A program made the position numbers and the translations under genes. Below, piece after piece: positions 11,699 to 22,958 of a DNA stretch of 64,000 nucleotides; within the stretch, counting starts at the first letter, position 1; every line of letters begins with the position of its first letter. Origin of the DNA: Osedax fenrisi (Eukaryota; Annelida; Polychaeta; Sabellida; Siboglinidae); NCBI GenBank assembly GCA_964019155.1, contig OZ025243.1:8719865-8783864 (forward strand), in the 5' to 3' direction. Under the pieces are notes generated by a model. The model was not told the origin of the DNA. It did no database searches and saw nothing but the letters and a program-made list of their open reading frames with translations.

Positions 11699-12075
11699 GC
11701 ATTGCTTGCATTATTGTTTTCATCATTGCTTGCATCGTTGCTTGTATCATTGCTTGCATCGTTGCCTGCATCATTACTTACATCATAGATTGCATCATCG
11801 ACTGCATTATCTTCTGAATCATAGCTTGCAGCATTGCTTTAACCATTGCTTGTACCATTGATTGAAGCATATCTTGCATTATCTCTTGCCTCATTGTTTG
11901 CACCATTTCTCTAATCATAACGTATCTAATAGTTAAATTTCGTATCAATAATAAATTGTAGCATAATTAGTTGCATCATTGCCTATAGGCATACCTCATC
12001 GATTGCATCATCTTTTGATGCATTGATCGCATCATTGTTTGCATCATAGATTACATCATTTCTTGCATCATAGTG
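11695..12075. repeat. Degenerate 12-bp minisatellite (TTGCATCATTGC-like)
   Basis: About 30 units of a 12-base motif around gcttgcatcatt, each with one to three changes. It begins exactly where the gypsy RT ends. On the minus strand it reads as Met/Gln/Ala-rich peptide, without a convincing gene context. Confidence 0.85.
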
Positions 12076-12110
12076 AGTATACAATACACAATAATCATAC
12101 AAATCTACAT

Positions 12111-12115
<5 letters not shown>

Positions 12116-12141
<26 letters not shown>
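12116..12141. repeat. (AT)n microsatellite
   Basis: Alternating AT just downstream of the 12-bp minisatellite. Confidence 0.9.
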
Positions 12142-12151
<10 letters not shown>

Positions 12152-12367
12152 TCCATATATATATAGCAGCCAATATATATTGACTATAAATATTGGCAAA
12201 CAGTACATACATTATCATACATTATCATATCTAACCTATAGGTACACAATATATTGGTGATTCAAAAATGGGCACTCTCAATTTCTTTGTAAATATATGT
12301 ATACATGTATTCCTGATTATTGTATACAGGAATATACATTTATAGTACACAACACACACACACATAT

Positions 12368-12370
<3 letters not shown>

Positions 12371-12425
<55 letters not shown>
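12371..12425. repeat. (AT)n microsatellite
   Basis: Alternating AT preceded by (AC)n. Confidence 0.95.
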
Positions 12426-12427
<2 letters not shown>

Positions 12428-12644
12428 TACCTGTTAACAATAATTTCATTTTGATATCAAGTGAAAATTAGTTATCTCCTATATTTGCAAGGCAGTATAT
12501 CAACCAATATCGGTACATTTACAGTATTGGTCAACAATTAAAACTTTAAAAATTATAATATAACAGTCATGTTAATTACATTGATAATAAAATTAGTTAA
12601 GAAGAAAATGCCTATTAAATATGAATATCAATTATATATATATA

Positions 12645-12950
12645 TATATGAATGAATTGGTTTATTTAAAACACCGAATATAGCGAAAGCCCTCATTGGT
12701 GTATAGCATTATATAACATAACATAACGTGTGTAGGATAAGTATAACCTTATAGGTATAACATAATATAACGAAAAACTAATAAAAAGAAACGAGTTGAT
12801 TTTAAGATTTGTAGTTAATAATATATAAATAAATCATTTCTGAATACAAAGGTATTATATAGAGTTAAAGTGATTCTTTAATTTAATATTAAAACAATAC
12901 GAAGATTGGATCTTTCGTAGATCGTATGATAGAATATTCCATACATAATA
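12645..12950 (-). mobile_element. LINE family A 3' end, short copy
   Basis: It begins gaattggtttatttaaaaca and includes ttgtagttaataatatataa and cgtagatcgtatgatagaat, the reverse complement of the 3' end at 4185-4735. It covers mainly the 3' UTR and the last codons. Confidence 0.75.
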
Positions 12951-13309
12951 ATAAAATATTAATATATTAATTATATACATTATATATAAAACCCTATATG
13001 ATTTAATTATTGAACTGCTGTCTCAGTTGTGTTAGCACTATATACCCTATATATATAGGCCATGTTCAATCCACGTACTGTAAATACGTCTTATAAGATA
13101 TTGTAGTATATATCTTATAATATAGGTCTTATATTGTATACAATAATAGTTTGAAGTGTATATAAGTTTGTATTAAAATGAACACGAGCGTGTCTTCGAA
13201 TGGATATAATAGGTGGATAGGTGTATATAATAAAATAATATTCGGCTAAGTTCCTGGACGAGAAATAGAATCAAATAAATGTAAATAACAAATATCAAAA
13301 TAATAAATA

Positions 13310-13316
<7 letters not shown>

Positions 13317-13372
<56 letters not shown>
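13317..13372. repeat. (AT)n microsatellite
   Basis: Alternating AT. Confidence 0.95.
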
Positions 13373-13376
<4 letters not shown>

Positions 13377-13513
13377 GTAATTAATATGTTTCATTATAAA
13401 TATTAATTTAATAATAACACAATAGATTATATAACTGATAGATAACATGGATGTGTTTTATTATTTCTTGTTAAAGTTCGTATAATAATTATATATTTAA
13501 ATCTAAATAGTTT

Positions 13514-13516
<3 letters not shown>

Positions 13517-13563
<47 letters not shown>
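13517..13563. repeat. (AT)n microsatellite
   Basis: Alternating AT, 47 bases, with an ataata interruption just upstream. Confidence 0.95.
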
Positions 13564-13571
<8 letters not shown>

Positions 13572-13839
13572 GTACAAAATATGTCATCAATGTTCGTGTG
13601 TTAAATATATTAATACTATATAATATAATTATTACTATATAATATGATGTCGTATATTACAAGTAATCATGATTATTACAATAATTTAACAATTACTGTG
13701 GATGTGATTTAAACCATACATTTGATACTAAGAATATATTGTACTATAACCCAAATTGTTAACGTTTCACATCAATTTAATATAATAAATTAACCCCCCC
13801 CTGCACTCAATGTATCGTTATTCATACACATAGTATTCG

Positions 13840-14293
13840 CAAAGATTTTCCGAAGGAAAGATATAACACTTACGCGAAATCGTGTAATTCGAATTTGTAT
13901 ACAAAATACCCTGGTGCCACCTATAGCGGGTTACTTTTAGGAACTATGCGTTGTTTATAATGTAAATTCGTATTTAACTATTCACTTTTAAAATGTTAAA
14001 TAATATGCTTTAAATTAATATTTATATAATGAAAACTAAGTGTTCATTACTAATATATAACAAACAAATATGATATGTATGTTTTAAATGATATAAGTAT
14101 ATATTTAGTGAGTAAAAGCTAAAGTATATTGCATGTAATTTAATAGAGCAATGAAAACATTGTTGTATGCAAACATAGCCGAACCTAAATCTATTTCAGT
14201 GATTTCGATACTACTGCTAGCAGCGGTTGGGGCTATTACTAAATTACGTTGCATGCATAGGGAATGTTATATCTTTGCTTCGCAAAATCTTTG
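13840..14293. mobile_element. MITE with 28-bp terminal inverted repeats
   Basis: The left end caaagattttccgaaggaaa (to 13867) and the reverse complement of the right end, caaagattttgcgaagcaaa, match at about 26 of 28 positions. Both sides are flanked by gtattcg (13833-13839 and 14294-14300), a likely target-site duplication. A fused, almost core-less pair of the same termini occurs at 33581-33616. No transposase is present; superfamily unknown. Confidence 0.8.
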
Positions 14294-14315
14294 GTATTCG
14301 TATGATATACCATAA
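14151..14315 (+). CDS. Short ORF with one hydrophobic segment, doubtful
   Basis: The 54-residue frame runs from ATG 14151 to TAA 14313. It has a short N-terminus, the hydrophobic stretch VISILLLAAVGAIT and a Cys/Arg segment (KLRCMHRECY). A tttcag with phase-1 continuation at 14200 resembles the membrane exons of the A/B/C family. However, the last third lies in the MITE terminal repeat and no sequence similarity to the family was seen. It could be chance. Confidence 0.2.
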   Translation: MKTLLYANIAEPKSISVISILLLAAVGAITKLRCMHRECYIFASQNLWYSYDIP

Positions 14316-14334
14316 TGTAGGTATACCATACTAA

Positions 14335-14597
14335 TATTTAGAAGTAATCTTATATAATGGTGTATAAATAAATGATCGACTCTCGTTAAAACCATGGATG
14401 CATTAACATGAGAGCAGCTTCGAAGGGACTATAGTCTATAACTATATGATATAACTATATGACTATAATCTAATGACTCTATAGAGTTTTACGACTCTCT
14501 TATTTAATGACTCTATATACAGTCATTATATTAGATTCATATAGTTAAACTTCATCTAAGTTCATGGATGGGATGAAAGGACTCCACCAAATTTATA
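14335..14597 (+). mobile_element. tRNA-derived SINE, copy 2 (5'-truncated)
   Basis: It starts at atatttagaagtaatcttat without the tRNA head and contains ctctcgttaaaaccatggat and gagagcagcttcgaagggac. A 120-base expansion of tataactata / gactctat repeats interrupts it, and it ends with aaaggactccaccaaat followed by an AT run. Confidence 0.85.
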
Positions 14598-14821
14598 ATA
14601 TATATATATATATATATTACATACGTATTATGAAAGTATTCCTAAAATATTACGTAAAGTAGATAGAGTACACTCGTGACGTAATATAACCTGCATATAA
14701 CCTGTACAGTTAACTAAGGTTGTGGTTTTAACGATACGCATGTTAAATCACATGATAGATTCGTCCAATAAAAGCACTCATCTGATGCGGTTATTATTTC
14801 GGATTTTTAATGGAGAAAAAG

Positions 14822-15034
14822 TGCCAGTATTTCCGGAAATAATGTTCGAAATTTTTTGCTAGAAATTGATTTTCTAGCAAGTTAACAACAATTGTAGTGT
14901 GATACCCTATTACTTTCCGGCAACTTACCGGAAATATAGAAACTTTAAAGGGGGTATCCCACTAAAAATTTCTAGATAATCACATTATTGATATTATTAT
15001 AAATTTTCGGACATTATTTCCGGAAATACTGATA
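14822..15034. mobile_element. CCGGAAA-type MITE, copy 1
   Basis: Inverted ends cagtatttccggaaataatg (14822 side) and its complement (15001-15034) enclose gtgtgataccctattacttt and gggggtatcccactaaaaat. The internal block recurs at 45363-45482 and 53930-54125, which makes this a dispersed non-autonomous family. Confidence 0.7.
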
Positions 15035-15147
15035 GTGGGATACATTATCTCTTTAACTTAATAATCTGATTGAATTGGCTGTTTACTTGATGTTTTCGTT
15101 TTCGGCAAATCATTAAACAATAGCCAAAGTAATATTGATAATAAAAC

Positions 15148-15178
<31 letters not shown>

Positions 15179-15184
<6 letters not shown>

Positions 15185-15292
15185 ACTATTATATAACTAT
15201 TATATAACTATTATATAACTATTATATAACTATTATATAACTATTATATAACTATTATACATCTATTATATAACTATTATATAACAATATCT
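15179..15292. repeat. 11-bp tandem repeat (TATAACTATTA)n
   Basis: About ten near-identical units following a short AT tract, with one tacatctatta variant. Confidence 0.95.
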
Positions 15293-15295
15293 AGT

Positions 15296-15379
15296 AAACC
15301 TAAGAGGCCAACAAGAGCGATGCTGTTAAAAAAAGAAAGGGAATCAGATCTTTTGGATAGGAAAGAAGGTGTGTTTATA

Positions 15380-15418
<39 letters not shown>

Positions 15419-15945
15419 TACTCGTATAGACAATAAACACATATTTATTGATGGGATACATTAGAGTAAATACTTGATATATTCTTGTGTTTATGAATCT
15501 GTTACCATAGTTACCAAGCTATACCACGTGGTTAAGGACTGCTTTCAGTTACGGCGATCTTAGAATCACTTGTTTATCGAATCTAGAATTTGTCGAATAA
15601 CTTTCTTATAAATAACTTCAAACTTTTAATGTTTCTTAATTATAATTAAGAAACATTAAAAGTACGTTCTTATAAGAAAGCGTACCACGCGTGTGTAAGG
15701 TGTATACATGTATACTATAGTACATGGGCTAGGATAGTTATGTTAGGGGAGTTATGTTCCTGTTACTCCGTGTAATTTACATTAGGCGTGTATATACACG
15801 TGTATATAACACCATATGGTGTTAGGTATATAAAGTATGCTATTCGTATATGATCTATATTATAGATTACATATAGATATTATATGTGGATTATTATTAT
15901 TTGGTTAATATGAGTGTATGCTATCGTATTTATTGTTTTGATTTA
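15296..15945 (-). repeat. Non-coding dispersed repeat X, copy 2 (inverted)
   Basis: It is the reverse complement of 5384-6035 (ccaacaagagcgatgctgtt, taccaagctataccacgtgg). It is followed directly by LINE family A in the same relative order, without the L2 insert seen in copy 1. A perfect 42-base palindrome (15622-15663) is present here but only half of it occurs in copy 1. Confidence 0.8.
15622..15663. repeat. Perfect 42-bp palindrome
   Basis: acttttaatgtttcttaatt followed by its exact complement; no spacer. It lies inside repeat X copy 2. Confidence 0.95.
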
Positions 15946-15957
15946 ATGTATGTATAT

Positions 15958-16525
15958 ATATATGAATTAGTTTATTTAAACACACAAAATATAGCGGTAT
16001 AAGCCATTGGTGTATAATGTGACGATGGTTGTTCGAACAAACTAAAAATATAAATAAACGAATTGATTTTTAATAATTGTAGTTAATAAAAATAAGTTAT
16101 ATATAATAAAAAGGTATTATACAGAGTTTAAGGTGCGTTTTTTAATTTAATTTTAAAACAATAGGATGATTTGTTCTTGCGTAGATCATATGGTAATATA
16201 TTCCATGTACGAGGAACAACGGAGGAGAATGCACGACAGCTAAATACGCTTCTAGTAGTACCTCTGTATAATAGAATAGTATCCGATATAATGACTTAGC
16301 TCAATATCGCTCGACATTTCAAGAGATTGATTAAATATAACGGCTTACTTATTAATAACGTGTTTTGGTGCTAATCATATTAAATGGTGCTTGCATCGCT
16401 TTCTAAATGAAAGATACTTAAGATTATATTTGGTCATATATGTATACATGCTTATAAGCGTATAGTCGCGGCAATTAACATTATAAATAATTCGTATAGA
16501 AGCGAATACTCCTATTTACCTTTAT
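15958..16525 (-). mobile_element. LINE family A 3' end, inverted copy
   Basis: The reverse complement contains the same C-terminal coding segment as 4377-4580 (gaggaacaacggaggagaat, gctcaatatcgctcgacatt on this strand) and the same 3' UTR. Frames are broken. Confidence 0.8.
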
Positions 16526-16544
16526 ATGCTTACTTTGCATATTT

Positions 16545-17440
16545 CGGGATTCTTTTTATTAATTCCCGGACAGATATTGACTTCCAAACATCACGATTCA
16601 CCATAGCAGCTCGTAGATCATTTTCTCATAGACCGGTATCACGCTCCAGAGTTTTATATATAAATCAGATGGTCTTCCTCGCCTGCTAATTCCATGGGTT
16701 GGCTGCCAAAGAACCAGATCCGAAACTACCTCGTATTCTCATCGTAGGCAATGACCGGCAAACGTTAATCTCCTTCTTTTGATCTTGTTCGGTAATCTTT
16801 CTAGTTCCCCAAAAAGTATTTCATTCTTTTTATTTGTCCAGTGGATATTTAAAACCATTCTCAGAATTTTAGTATATGTTCCATCCAGCTTTTTGAGTAG
16901 TGATTTTGTTAAGATCCATGTTTCACAGACGTATTAAAGAACGGATTCAACAGTTGCAATCATTACCCTCATTTTGACTTCCAACTGAGTTTTGAATTCC
17001 AGATGTTTCTCATCTGGTGGCAGGTTCTCCAAGCTTGCTTTTCTCTGATTTTGACATATTTTTCGCTGCTATCCCCATGTCTCGAGATATTTAAAATCTC
17101 AACTCATTTCAGATCTGTTCTATCTATAGTCTTGATTTAAAACTGTTGGTTGTTGTTGTATGACATGTACTGTGTCTTGCCTATATTCATGCTTAGTCTT
17201 ATACATTTTACTGATAACTCGACTCTTCTTAGCAACTCCTCTGATTCCTTGATACCTTCACTAACTAAGGCTATATCGTCTGCAATGTCGGTGACTATTA
17301 TGGGGGTACCTTTTGCTTTGTCTCTTTCTTAGTTGGAAACCAATCTTTTCTTCGTTTTTCCCGTTAGAGTTTTTCTCATGATATAGTCAATATCAATGAC
17401 AAAGATGTATGGGTGCAAGTATATACCCTTGTAAAACACT
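16545..17440 (-). mobile_element. RTE-like LINE, reverse-transcriptase C-terminal half
   Basis: On the minus strand the pieces are, in order: DIADDIALVSEGIKESEELL (17300-17230), MNIGKTQYMSYNNN (about 17170), a YVCETWILTKSLLKKLDGTY-like segment in shifted frames (16940-16870), ILRMVLNIHWTNKK, RRRLTFAGHCLR-like, LVLWQPTHG and GRPSDLYI (16680). This order is typical of RTE-type polymerases. ADD is the catalytic site. Many frameshifts make it inactive. A second, more decayed copy lies at 48360-48880. Confidence 0.8.
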
Positions 17441-17545
17441 AGCAAGAATACTTAATGTTTCCGTCTATAACTTTAGCAGACGTATCTTCATACACGATAT
17501 ATCATTTATATCAGTGCTATTTATGTCACTAAATATTGATCCACA

Positions 17546-17592
<47 letters not shown>
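17546..17592. repeat. (AT)n microsatellite
   Basis: Alternating AT followed by gtgcgtgcgtgcg. Confidence 0.95.
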
Positions 17593-17596
<4 letters not shown>

Positions 17597-17758
17597 CGTG
17601 CGTGCGTATAATATACATTGTGTGTGTGTGGGAATGTGAGTGTCTAAATATGGTATACTTAACTTTAATATATTATAGTAAAGTTTATCTATAATGTACT
17701 TATCATACATGATACCATGTGAAATTTAATACAATAAAGTAAATATTATAATAACACA

Positions 17759-17761
<3 letters not shown>

Positions 17762-17799
<38 letters not shown>

Positions 17800-17918
17800 T
17801 ATTAATATGATATAAACTATATTATATTATATAAATAAACCAATTTAATAATAACTAATAAACTATTTAATATAACAGCTATGAAATATAATATATTTGT
17901 TAATGAGACAAGTTTGTA

Positions 17919-17955
<37 letters not shown>
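17762..17955. repeat. Two (AT)n microsatellites
   Basis: AT tracts at 17762-17791 and 17925-17955 separated by AT-rich unique sequence. Confidence 0.9.
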
Positions 17956-17958
<3 letters not shown>

Positions 17959-17999
17959 TATAATTTGTATATACATTAGTATTAATGTATATATTTATA

Positions 18000-18478
18000 T
18001 AATTACAATTAGTACATACATTGATTAAGATTACTTCATCGATGTATTTATTTAAATATCCTAAGTAAATTATAACTTAAATTTACAATAACTGTATACC
18101 CAACCCTCAAACGGTATACATCATACTCTATCTTCACCCTCACTACAGCTAAGGGGTACCTTCACTCGTGAACACCTGAATCACCGAGAACATCCCTTAT
18201 CAACACCTTATCTTTACAACCTCTTATCCATATATAGAGTTTCTATACCTACATATCTCTAATCATACATAATACCATAGTCCTCTGATAATAACCTAAG
18301 TACTACATATATATTTATATGTATACTTGCTAGCAGGTACATACTGCCTACATTGTATCTCTAATACTAGTTACTTAATTAATCCCACATCTAACATAAC
18401 ATATATCTAACATGTTCAACGAGCTAAAGATCTACTTTTTTTACGTCACAATAAACATGAACATATATGTATAGTTCA

Positions 18479-18480
<2 letters not shown>
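18000..18480. other. Intergenic, no gene seen
   Basis: 18090-18260 is C-rich relative to the surroundings (ccctcaaacggtatacatca, gtaccttcactcgtgaacac), but every frame is broken within a few codons. It lies upstream of the candidate exons at 18931-19119 and could be untranslated leader or promoter. Confidence 0.4.

Positions 18481-18485
<5 letters not shown>

Positions 18486-18519
<34 letters not shown>
18486..18519. repeat. (AT)n microsatellite
   Basis: Alternating AT. Confidence 0.95.
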
Positions 18520-18524
<5 letters not shown>

Positions 18525-18930
18525 AGTTTAAAGTTGTGTTTCTAGTGAGTGTATACACTAAAAATATATTATTTAAAGAAAACAATACTAATATTTATAA
18601 TATATTGTTATTCTGTCATATGTTATGAATACACATATTTATTTATACTTTTATATATGTTCAAAGTTGGTTCTAGTATATTATAGTATTGTAGTATGAT
18701 ACTCTACTATACAGTATAGTCTATACTATAGTTATAGTGACTATTAACATTTAAACCTCGCATAAATAAACTTTCCTGTATTGAGTCAAATCATACTATC
18801 ACCGATTCAATTATGTAATGAGCACATCACTACATTTGTTTATATTATATTATTTAAACTAATATATATATATTAAATAACATAATAATAATATATATAT
18901 ATAATTATACATTTTTTAATATATTTATAG

Positions 18931-18954
18931 GTGCGATATTGGATGATGTCATCG
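18931..18954 (+). CDS. Candidate 24-bp microexon (gene E)
   Basis: An acceptor (tatatttatag), 24 coding bases in phase 1 giving (G)AILDDVI(G), then a good donor (tcg|gtatgt). It is followed 88 bases later by a phase-1 final exon. The phase agrees with the A/B/C family, but no membrane exon was found upstream, so it is only a candidate. Confidence 0.35.
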
Positions 18955-19042
18955 GTATGTATATCACACACACAAACACAAATACACACACACACATACA
19001 CATACCTATATAAATATATATATATATTATTATTATTATCAG

Positions 19043-19119
19043 ATGCAGGTACAAGTAGCTGGGTAATTGTAGAAGCATTGCTGCTTGTCGAGACAACTAC
19101 CCTTAATTTAACTTGTTGA
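19043..19119 (+). CDS. Candidate final exon (gene E)
   Basis: The acceptor ttattattattatcag is followed in phase 1 by D, AGTSSWVIVEALLLVETTT, LNLTC and stop (TGA 19117-19119). It is GC-richer than its flanks. Unlike the final exons of genes A and B it is hydrophobic (WVIVEALLLV) rather than basic, so it may be the end of an unrelated gene, or a lumenal or GPI-like tail (speculative). Confidence 0.4.
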
Positions 19120-19202
19120 CAGATATAAAATAATTTAATTCCATTATATAAATATAATGGAATGTGAATATTGTTGAATATAAAATATATATAATAATAA
19201 GG

Positions 19203-19985
19203 TTGACTTCCTGTTTACACTAAGATACATATAATATGATAAAATTGTGATATCTGTCAACTCGTTATTGATTAAATCATCATTTAATAATTAAATAAAC
19301 TATAAAATAAAAGATAAAAATAAATAAAATTAGTATAGGTATAAAAAAATAAAAATACAAAAACATCATTAAAATAATTTAAATGTCGATACTAAATGAT
19401 ACTACGAATATAATAAATAAACAGATCAGGAAACTATACTGAACAACAACAACAAACTAAGATTTAAAAAAAATATAAATAAAAATTATATAGAAGTCAA
19501 AAGTGATAAAAAGTAATTTTCAATAAATGTCATTAGAATATAAATAAAATAACTATTTATTAATTTGTATATGAGTATAATTTTTATATAGAAGTCTAAA
19601 CTTATTAACAACAAAATATTGTATTATAAAAGGCAGTAAGAAGATTAACATTATTTTGTTTATCAAGTTTAAAATCATAACTGAGAAGAAAAGAGAAAAA
19701 CAATGAGGATCATTTTTATATAAAAGTTTAAAAGAATTAAAAAATATATATATTTTATTATAAATGTCAATAAGAATAAAATTATTATTTTTATATATAG
19801 GTCTAAAGGGTAAACATAGTTATTTTACTAGAAGAGTAATAAAAACAATATATATATATATATTACATATAAAATATAATATATTCTTATTTTTAAATAA
19901 AAGGATGCAATTAATAATAATTATATAGTTTATAAACTTTCACTAATTATAAATATTGAAATCATTATTAACTAAATATTATAAT
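19203..19985 (+). mobile_element. Possible LINE 5' UTR fragment
   Basis: It begins tgacttcctgtttacactaa, sharing about 17 bases with the inferred 5' end of the minus-strand LINE (9088, CACTTCCTGTTTACACTA). What follows is A-rich and non-coding, with loose repeats of ttatatagaagtctaaa. The 5'-end interpretation is an inference from that one match. Confidence 0.3.
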
Positions 19986-20693
19986 GAAATTCGTTATTTC
20001 TTTAAAAAATAACATCATGCCATTTTTAAACTATGTTGCTTTTTTAACTATCTTAGCCCTATATTACAAATATAATTATTATTATATTAATAATAATGAG
20101 AACGTGACAACCTTGCAAATGTATTCATCAACACACATCGTTATTATACGTGTGATTATTTTATATGTAATCATTAATTTAAAGTCAATCGAATTCGCAT
20201 TTCTATCATATTAAAATAATGTGTATAGAAATAACCTAAATTTAAAGATAAAGTGAATATTTATAATGTAAAAAGATAACTTTAATATGTATGATATAAA
20301 AATAAAACTTGAATATTAAAACTATTATACTATATGATCTACTTTAATATATTAATTATTAGAGCTTTTTTAAATTTCCTATATGTTTTACTTTATAACT
20401 TATATATATTATCATATACATATTAACAATTATTTAAATTATAATCTGCATGGTGATTTATTCTATTAATTTCTATTTATATATTAATTTATCTTATTAT
20501 TCTAATGATTTTAAAAATAATTATAATAATTATATCCAGTTATTAATTTTGTAATTTTTTGAATATATTTGTTTTCATAAATAATGTATTACAAAATATT
20601 TTAATGACATATTAATAACAGGGATATGACGTATTCTCTATCTCCCATGTATAGATTTATAGTTTATCTAGATTGGTAGTCATGAGATTTTTC

Positions 20694-20992
20694 TTCAACA
20701 ATCATGGTGCCTCGATTTATATAACTTAACATGGCCGACCATCACAAATAAAGAAGTATTTAATCAAATTAAGTGTTGCATTTATATTTCAGTATATATA
20801 TATATAATATAAATACATATAAATGTTTATTTTGATTACATTAAAACCCACTTTATAAGCGTGTATAGATAAAAATAAAATATATTTAAAAATCAATATT
20901 ATTTGTTTGAATATTTGTTATTAAATACGAATCATGTGATGGTCGCCCATTTTGAGATGCCTAAATCGAGGCACCATGTCTGTTGAAAATGT
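20694..20992. repeat. Inverted-repeat element, about 300 bp
   Basis: The left arm contains catggtgcctcgattta and gaccatcaca (20703-20747). The right arm holds their complements (gtgatggtc, taaatcgaggcaccatg, 20938-20985), with diverged spacing. It resembles a non-autonomous foldback element. No duplication was identified. Confidence 0.6.
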
Positions 20993-21216
20993 TTACATTA
21001 GAAAGATATAGCAATATCGATCTAGGTAATACAAATCTATTCAAATACAATAATAAATAGTTGAACTCCAGAAATATATACTTTTCAGTTTTTAAGTTTG
21101 CGTATTTCATTGAATCTTAAGATATCATAAATATTTCTTTTAAAAATGCGTTATTTTTTTAAGTTTTTCTTTATAAATATGTTATTAACAATTTAAACTT
21201 ATTTATAAATAATGAT

Positions 21217-21645
21217 CTACTTGGTTGATTAATAATGTATTTAAGCAGATGCATAGTCGAAAATATATTCGAAAGTATAAATAATATATTATATATTTGC
21301 TAACGATAACATACGTTATAGAAATAATCAAAGATTAATACGAAATTAAAAAATAAAAGAAATTAAATCGTTTTACAGTTACTATAAAAATATATGAAAA
21401 ATAATCAAAAATAGAAATAAAATACATTATTTTGTAAGTGGCATCGACATATTCAATTTCTACTTTAACTTTATAGAGTTCTTCTTATATTTGTACCCTG
21501 TATTAGTAATACATTATTAGTTATATAATTAAATATTAAAATGATAAATGTTAAATATATTATAAACAGAGTATGTTAAAAAATCAAATAAACCAAAACC
21601 AGAATGAAACAAATAAATAATGTAATATTAATCTAATTGAAAGAT
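21217..21645 (-). mobile_element. CR1-like LINE 3' UTR fragment
   Basis: The reverse complement matches 37100-37600, the 3' end of the large CR1-like element: aaagttaaagtagaaattga, aacgtatgttatcgttagca, and the end near tatttgcttaaat. It is a 5'-truncated copy of the same family in opposite orientation. Confidence 0.8.
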
Positions 21646-21772
21646 TTTTTCTCAAAATTCGTTATCGCAATTCCAAATAACATAACGTGTATACTATAGT
21701 ATTAATAATACATTATATTATAATTTAGACATAATAATATTAAAATATTTAATATTCTTTTTACTGATAGGT

Positions 21773-21775
<3 letters not shown>

Positions 21776-21834
<59 letters not shown>
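21776..21834. repeat. (AT)n microsatellite, 59 bp
   Basis: Perfect alternating AT 150 bases upstream of the gene B membrane exon. Confidence 0.95.
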
Positions 21835-21837
<3 letters not shown>

Positions 21838-21900
21838 GATAAGTTCAGTGAACTTCTATATCTACCTGGGTTCACTCTCATTATTTACGAGGAACCAATC

Positions 21901-21902
21901 TG

Positions 21903-21934
<32 letters not shown>
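21901..21934. repeat. (ATT)n microsatellite
   Basis: About eleven attatt-type units immediately upstream of gene B's exon. Confidence 0.95.
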
Positions 21935-21984
21935 GATTATAATTTAAACAAGTGTGTGAATGACGTTGATATCATCTCTTGCAG

Positions 21985-22116
21985 CCTCCGAAACCGACAG
22001 CTACATAGATACCGTAGTGTTCATCGTAATGCTAGCCGTGGTTGCGGTGCTAACACTGATGATAGTGCAGAAACTGACGGCTAAAGGGGAGACTGGTAAG
22101 GGTAAAGCTTACGGAG
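21985..22116 (+). CDS. Gene B, transmembrane exon of the small membrane-protein family
   Basis: The acceptor is gatatcatctcttgcag. There are 132 bases in phase 1 at both ends, with a GT donor at 22117. An alternative strong donor (ctg|gtaagg at 22096) also ends in phase 1 and would remove seven residues. The exon encodes ASETDSYIDT, a hydrophobic helix VVFIVMLAVVAVLTLMIV, then QKLTAKGETGKGKAYG. Layout and several positions match gene A (Ala-Ser-Glu start, acidic lead, helix, Gln-x-Leu-Thr, Lys-rich end). No database family is recognised. Confidence 0.7.
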
Positions 22117-22958
22117 GTAATCGCTAAAGTATTGTATGTATGTGCGTGGATGTGGCTACTAGTATATGTATATATATAAATATATTTGTATGTGTATAAT
22201 ATATTATATATATGTGTGCATTTGTATGTATTTATATGATACTTTGATTACTTTCAAGTAAATGTATAGGAGATATCTCAAATTAGAACTATCTAAATAC
22301 GATCCTAAAAAAATTATTATGTAACTAAAGATATCATTAAATAAGATATACTAGATGAAAAATAACATAATAGTATTATATGCTGTATATTTAAAAATCG
22401 TAATTAAATATCACACCTATTGAATTAAATATCACAACTATGGATCAAATAGAACCTTCCAATAATGTTTACACTTAATTTTTACTATATTGTGTACACA
22501 TATAAATGTATAGCTTAAAGTTAATATTTATTAATAATATATTTTTGTAAAATAAATAGTTATCTCATTTTAATTAAATAATTTTGATGGAAACAAAATT
22601 CCAAAAAATAATAATATTTTACGCTATAGGCTATTTAAAATTATTATAACTATTTATATATTATAGGGAGATATCTATTTATCTTTTATGACCAAATAAA
22701 TATTAATATTTGTATCGAGAATTTATTGAGATAAAATATAGAATTTAATTATAAGAAATAATGTTATATAGGTATATGTGTACACATTATTAATCATATA
22801 ATAATTCAAATACTTTTTATAATTAAATTTACAGTTTATTCTAAGTTTGTATTTAATATATGCAAATATATATGTTAAACCACATTATGTGTGTTTTGTC
22901 AAATAAATGTATATATTTACATAATTTAAATATATTTAGATAATAATTTGCGTTACAG

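Noticed and set aside
19984..20214. 76-residue hydrophobic ORF
   Set aside because: AT-rich composition alone yields Ile/Tyr/Asn-rich frames. No splice signals, family likeness or GC elevation.
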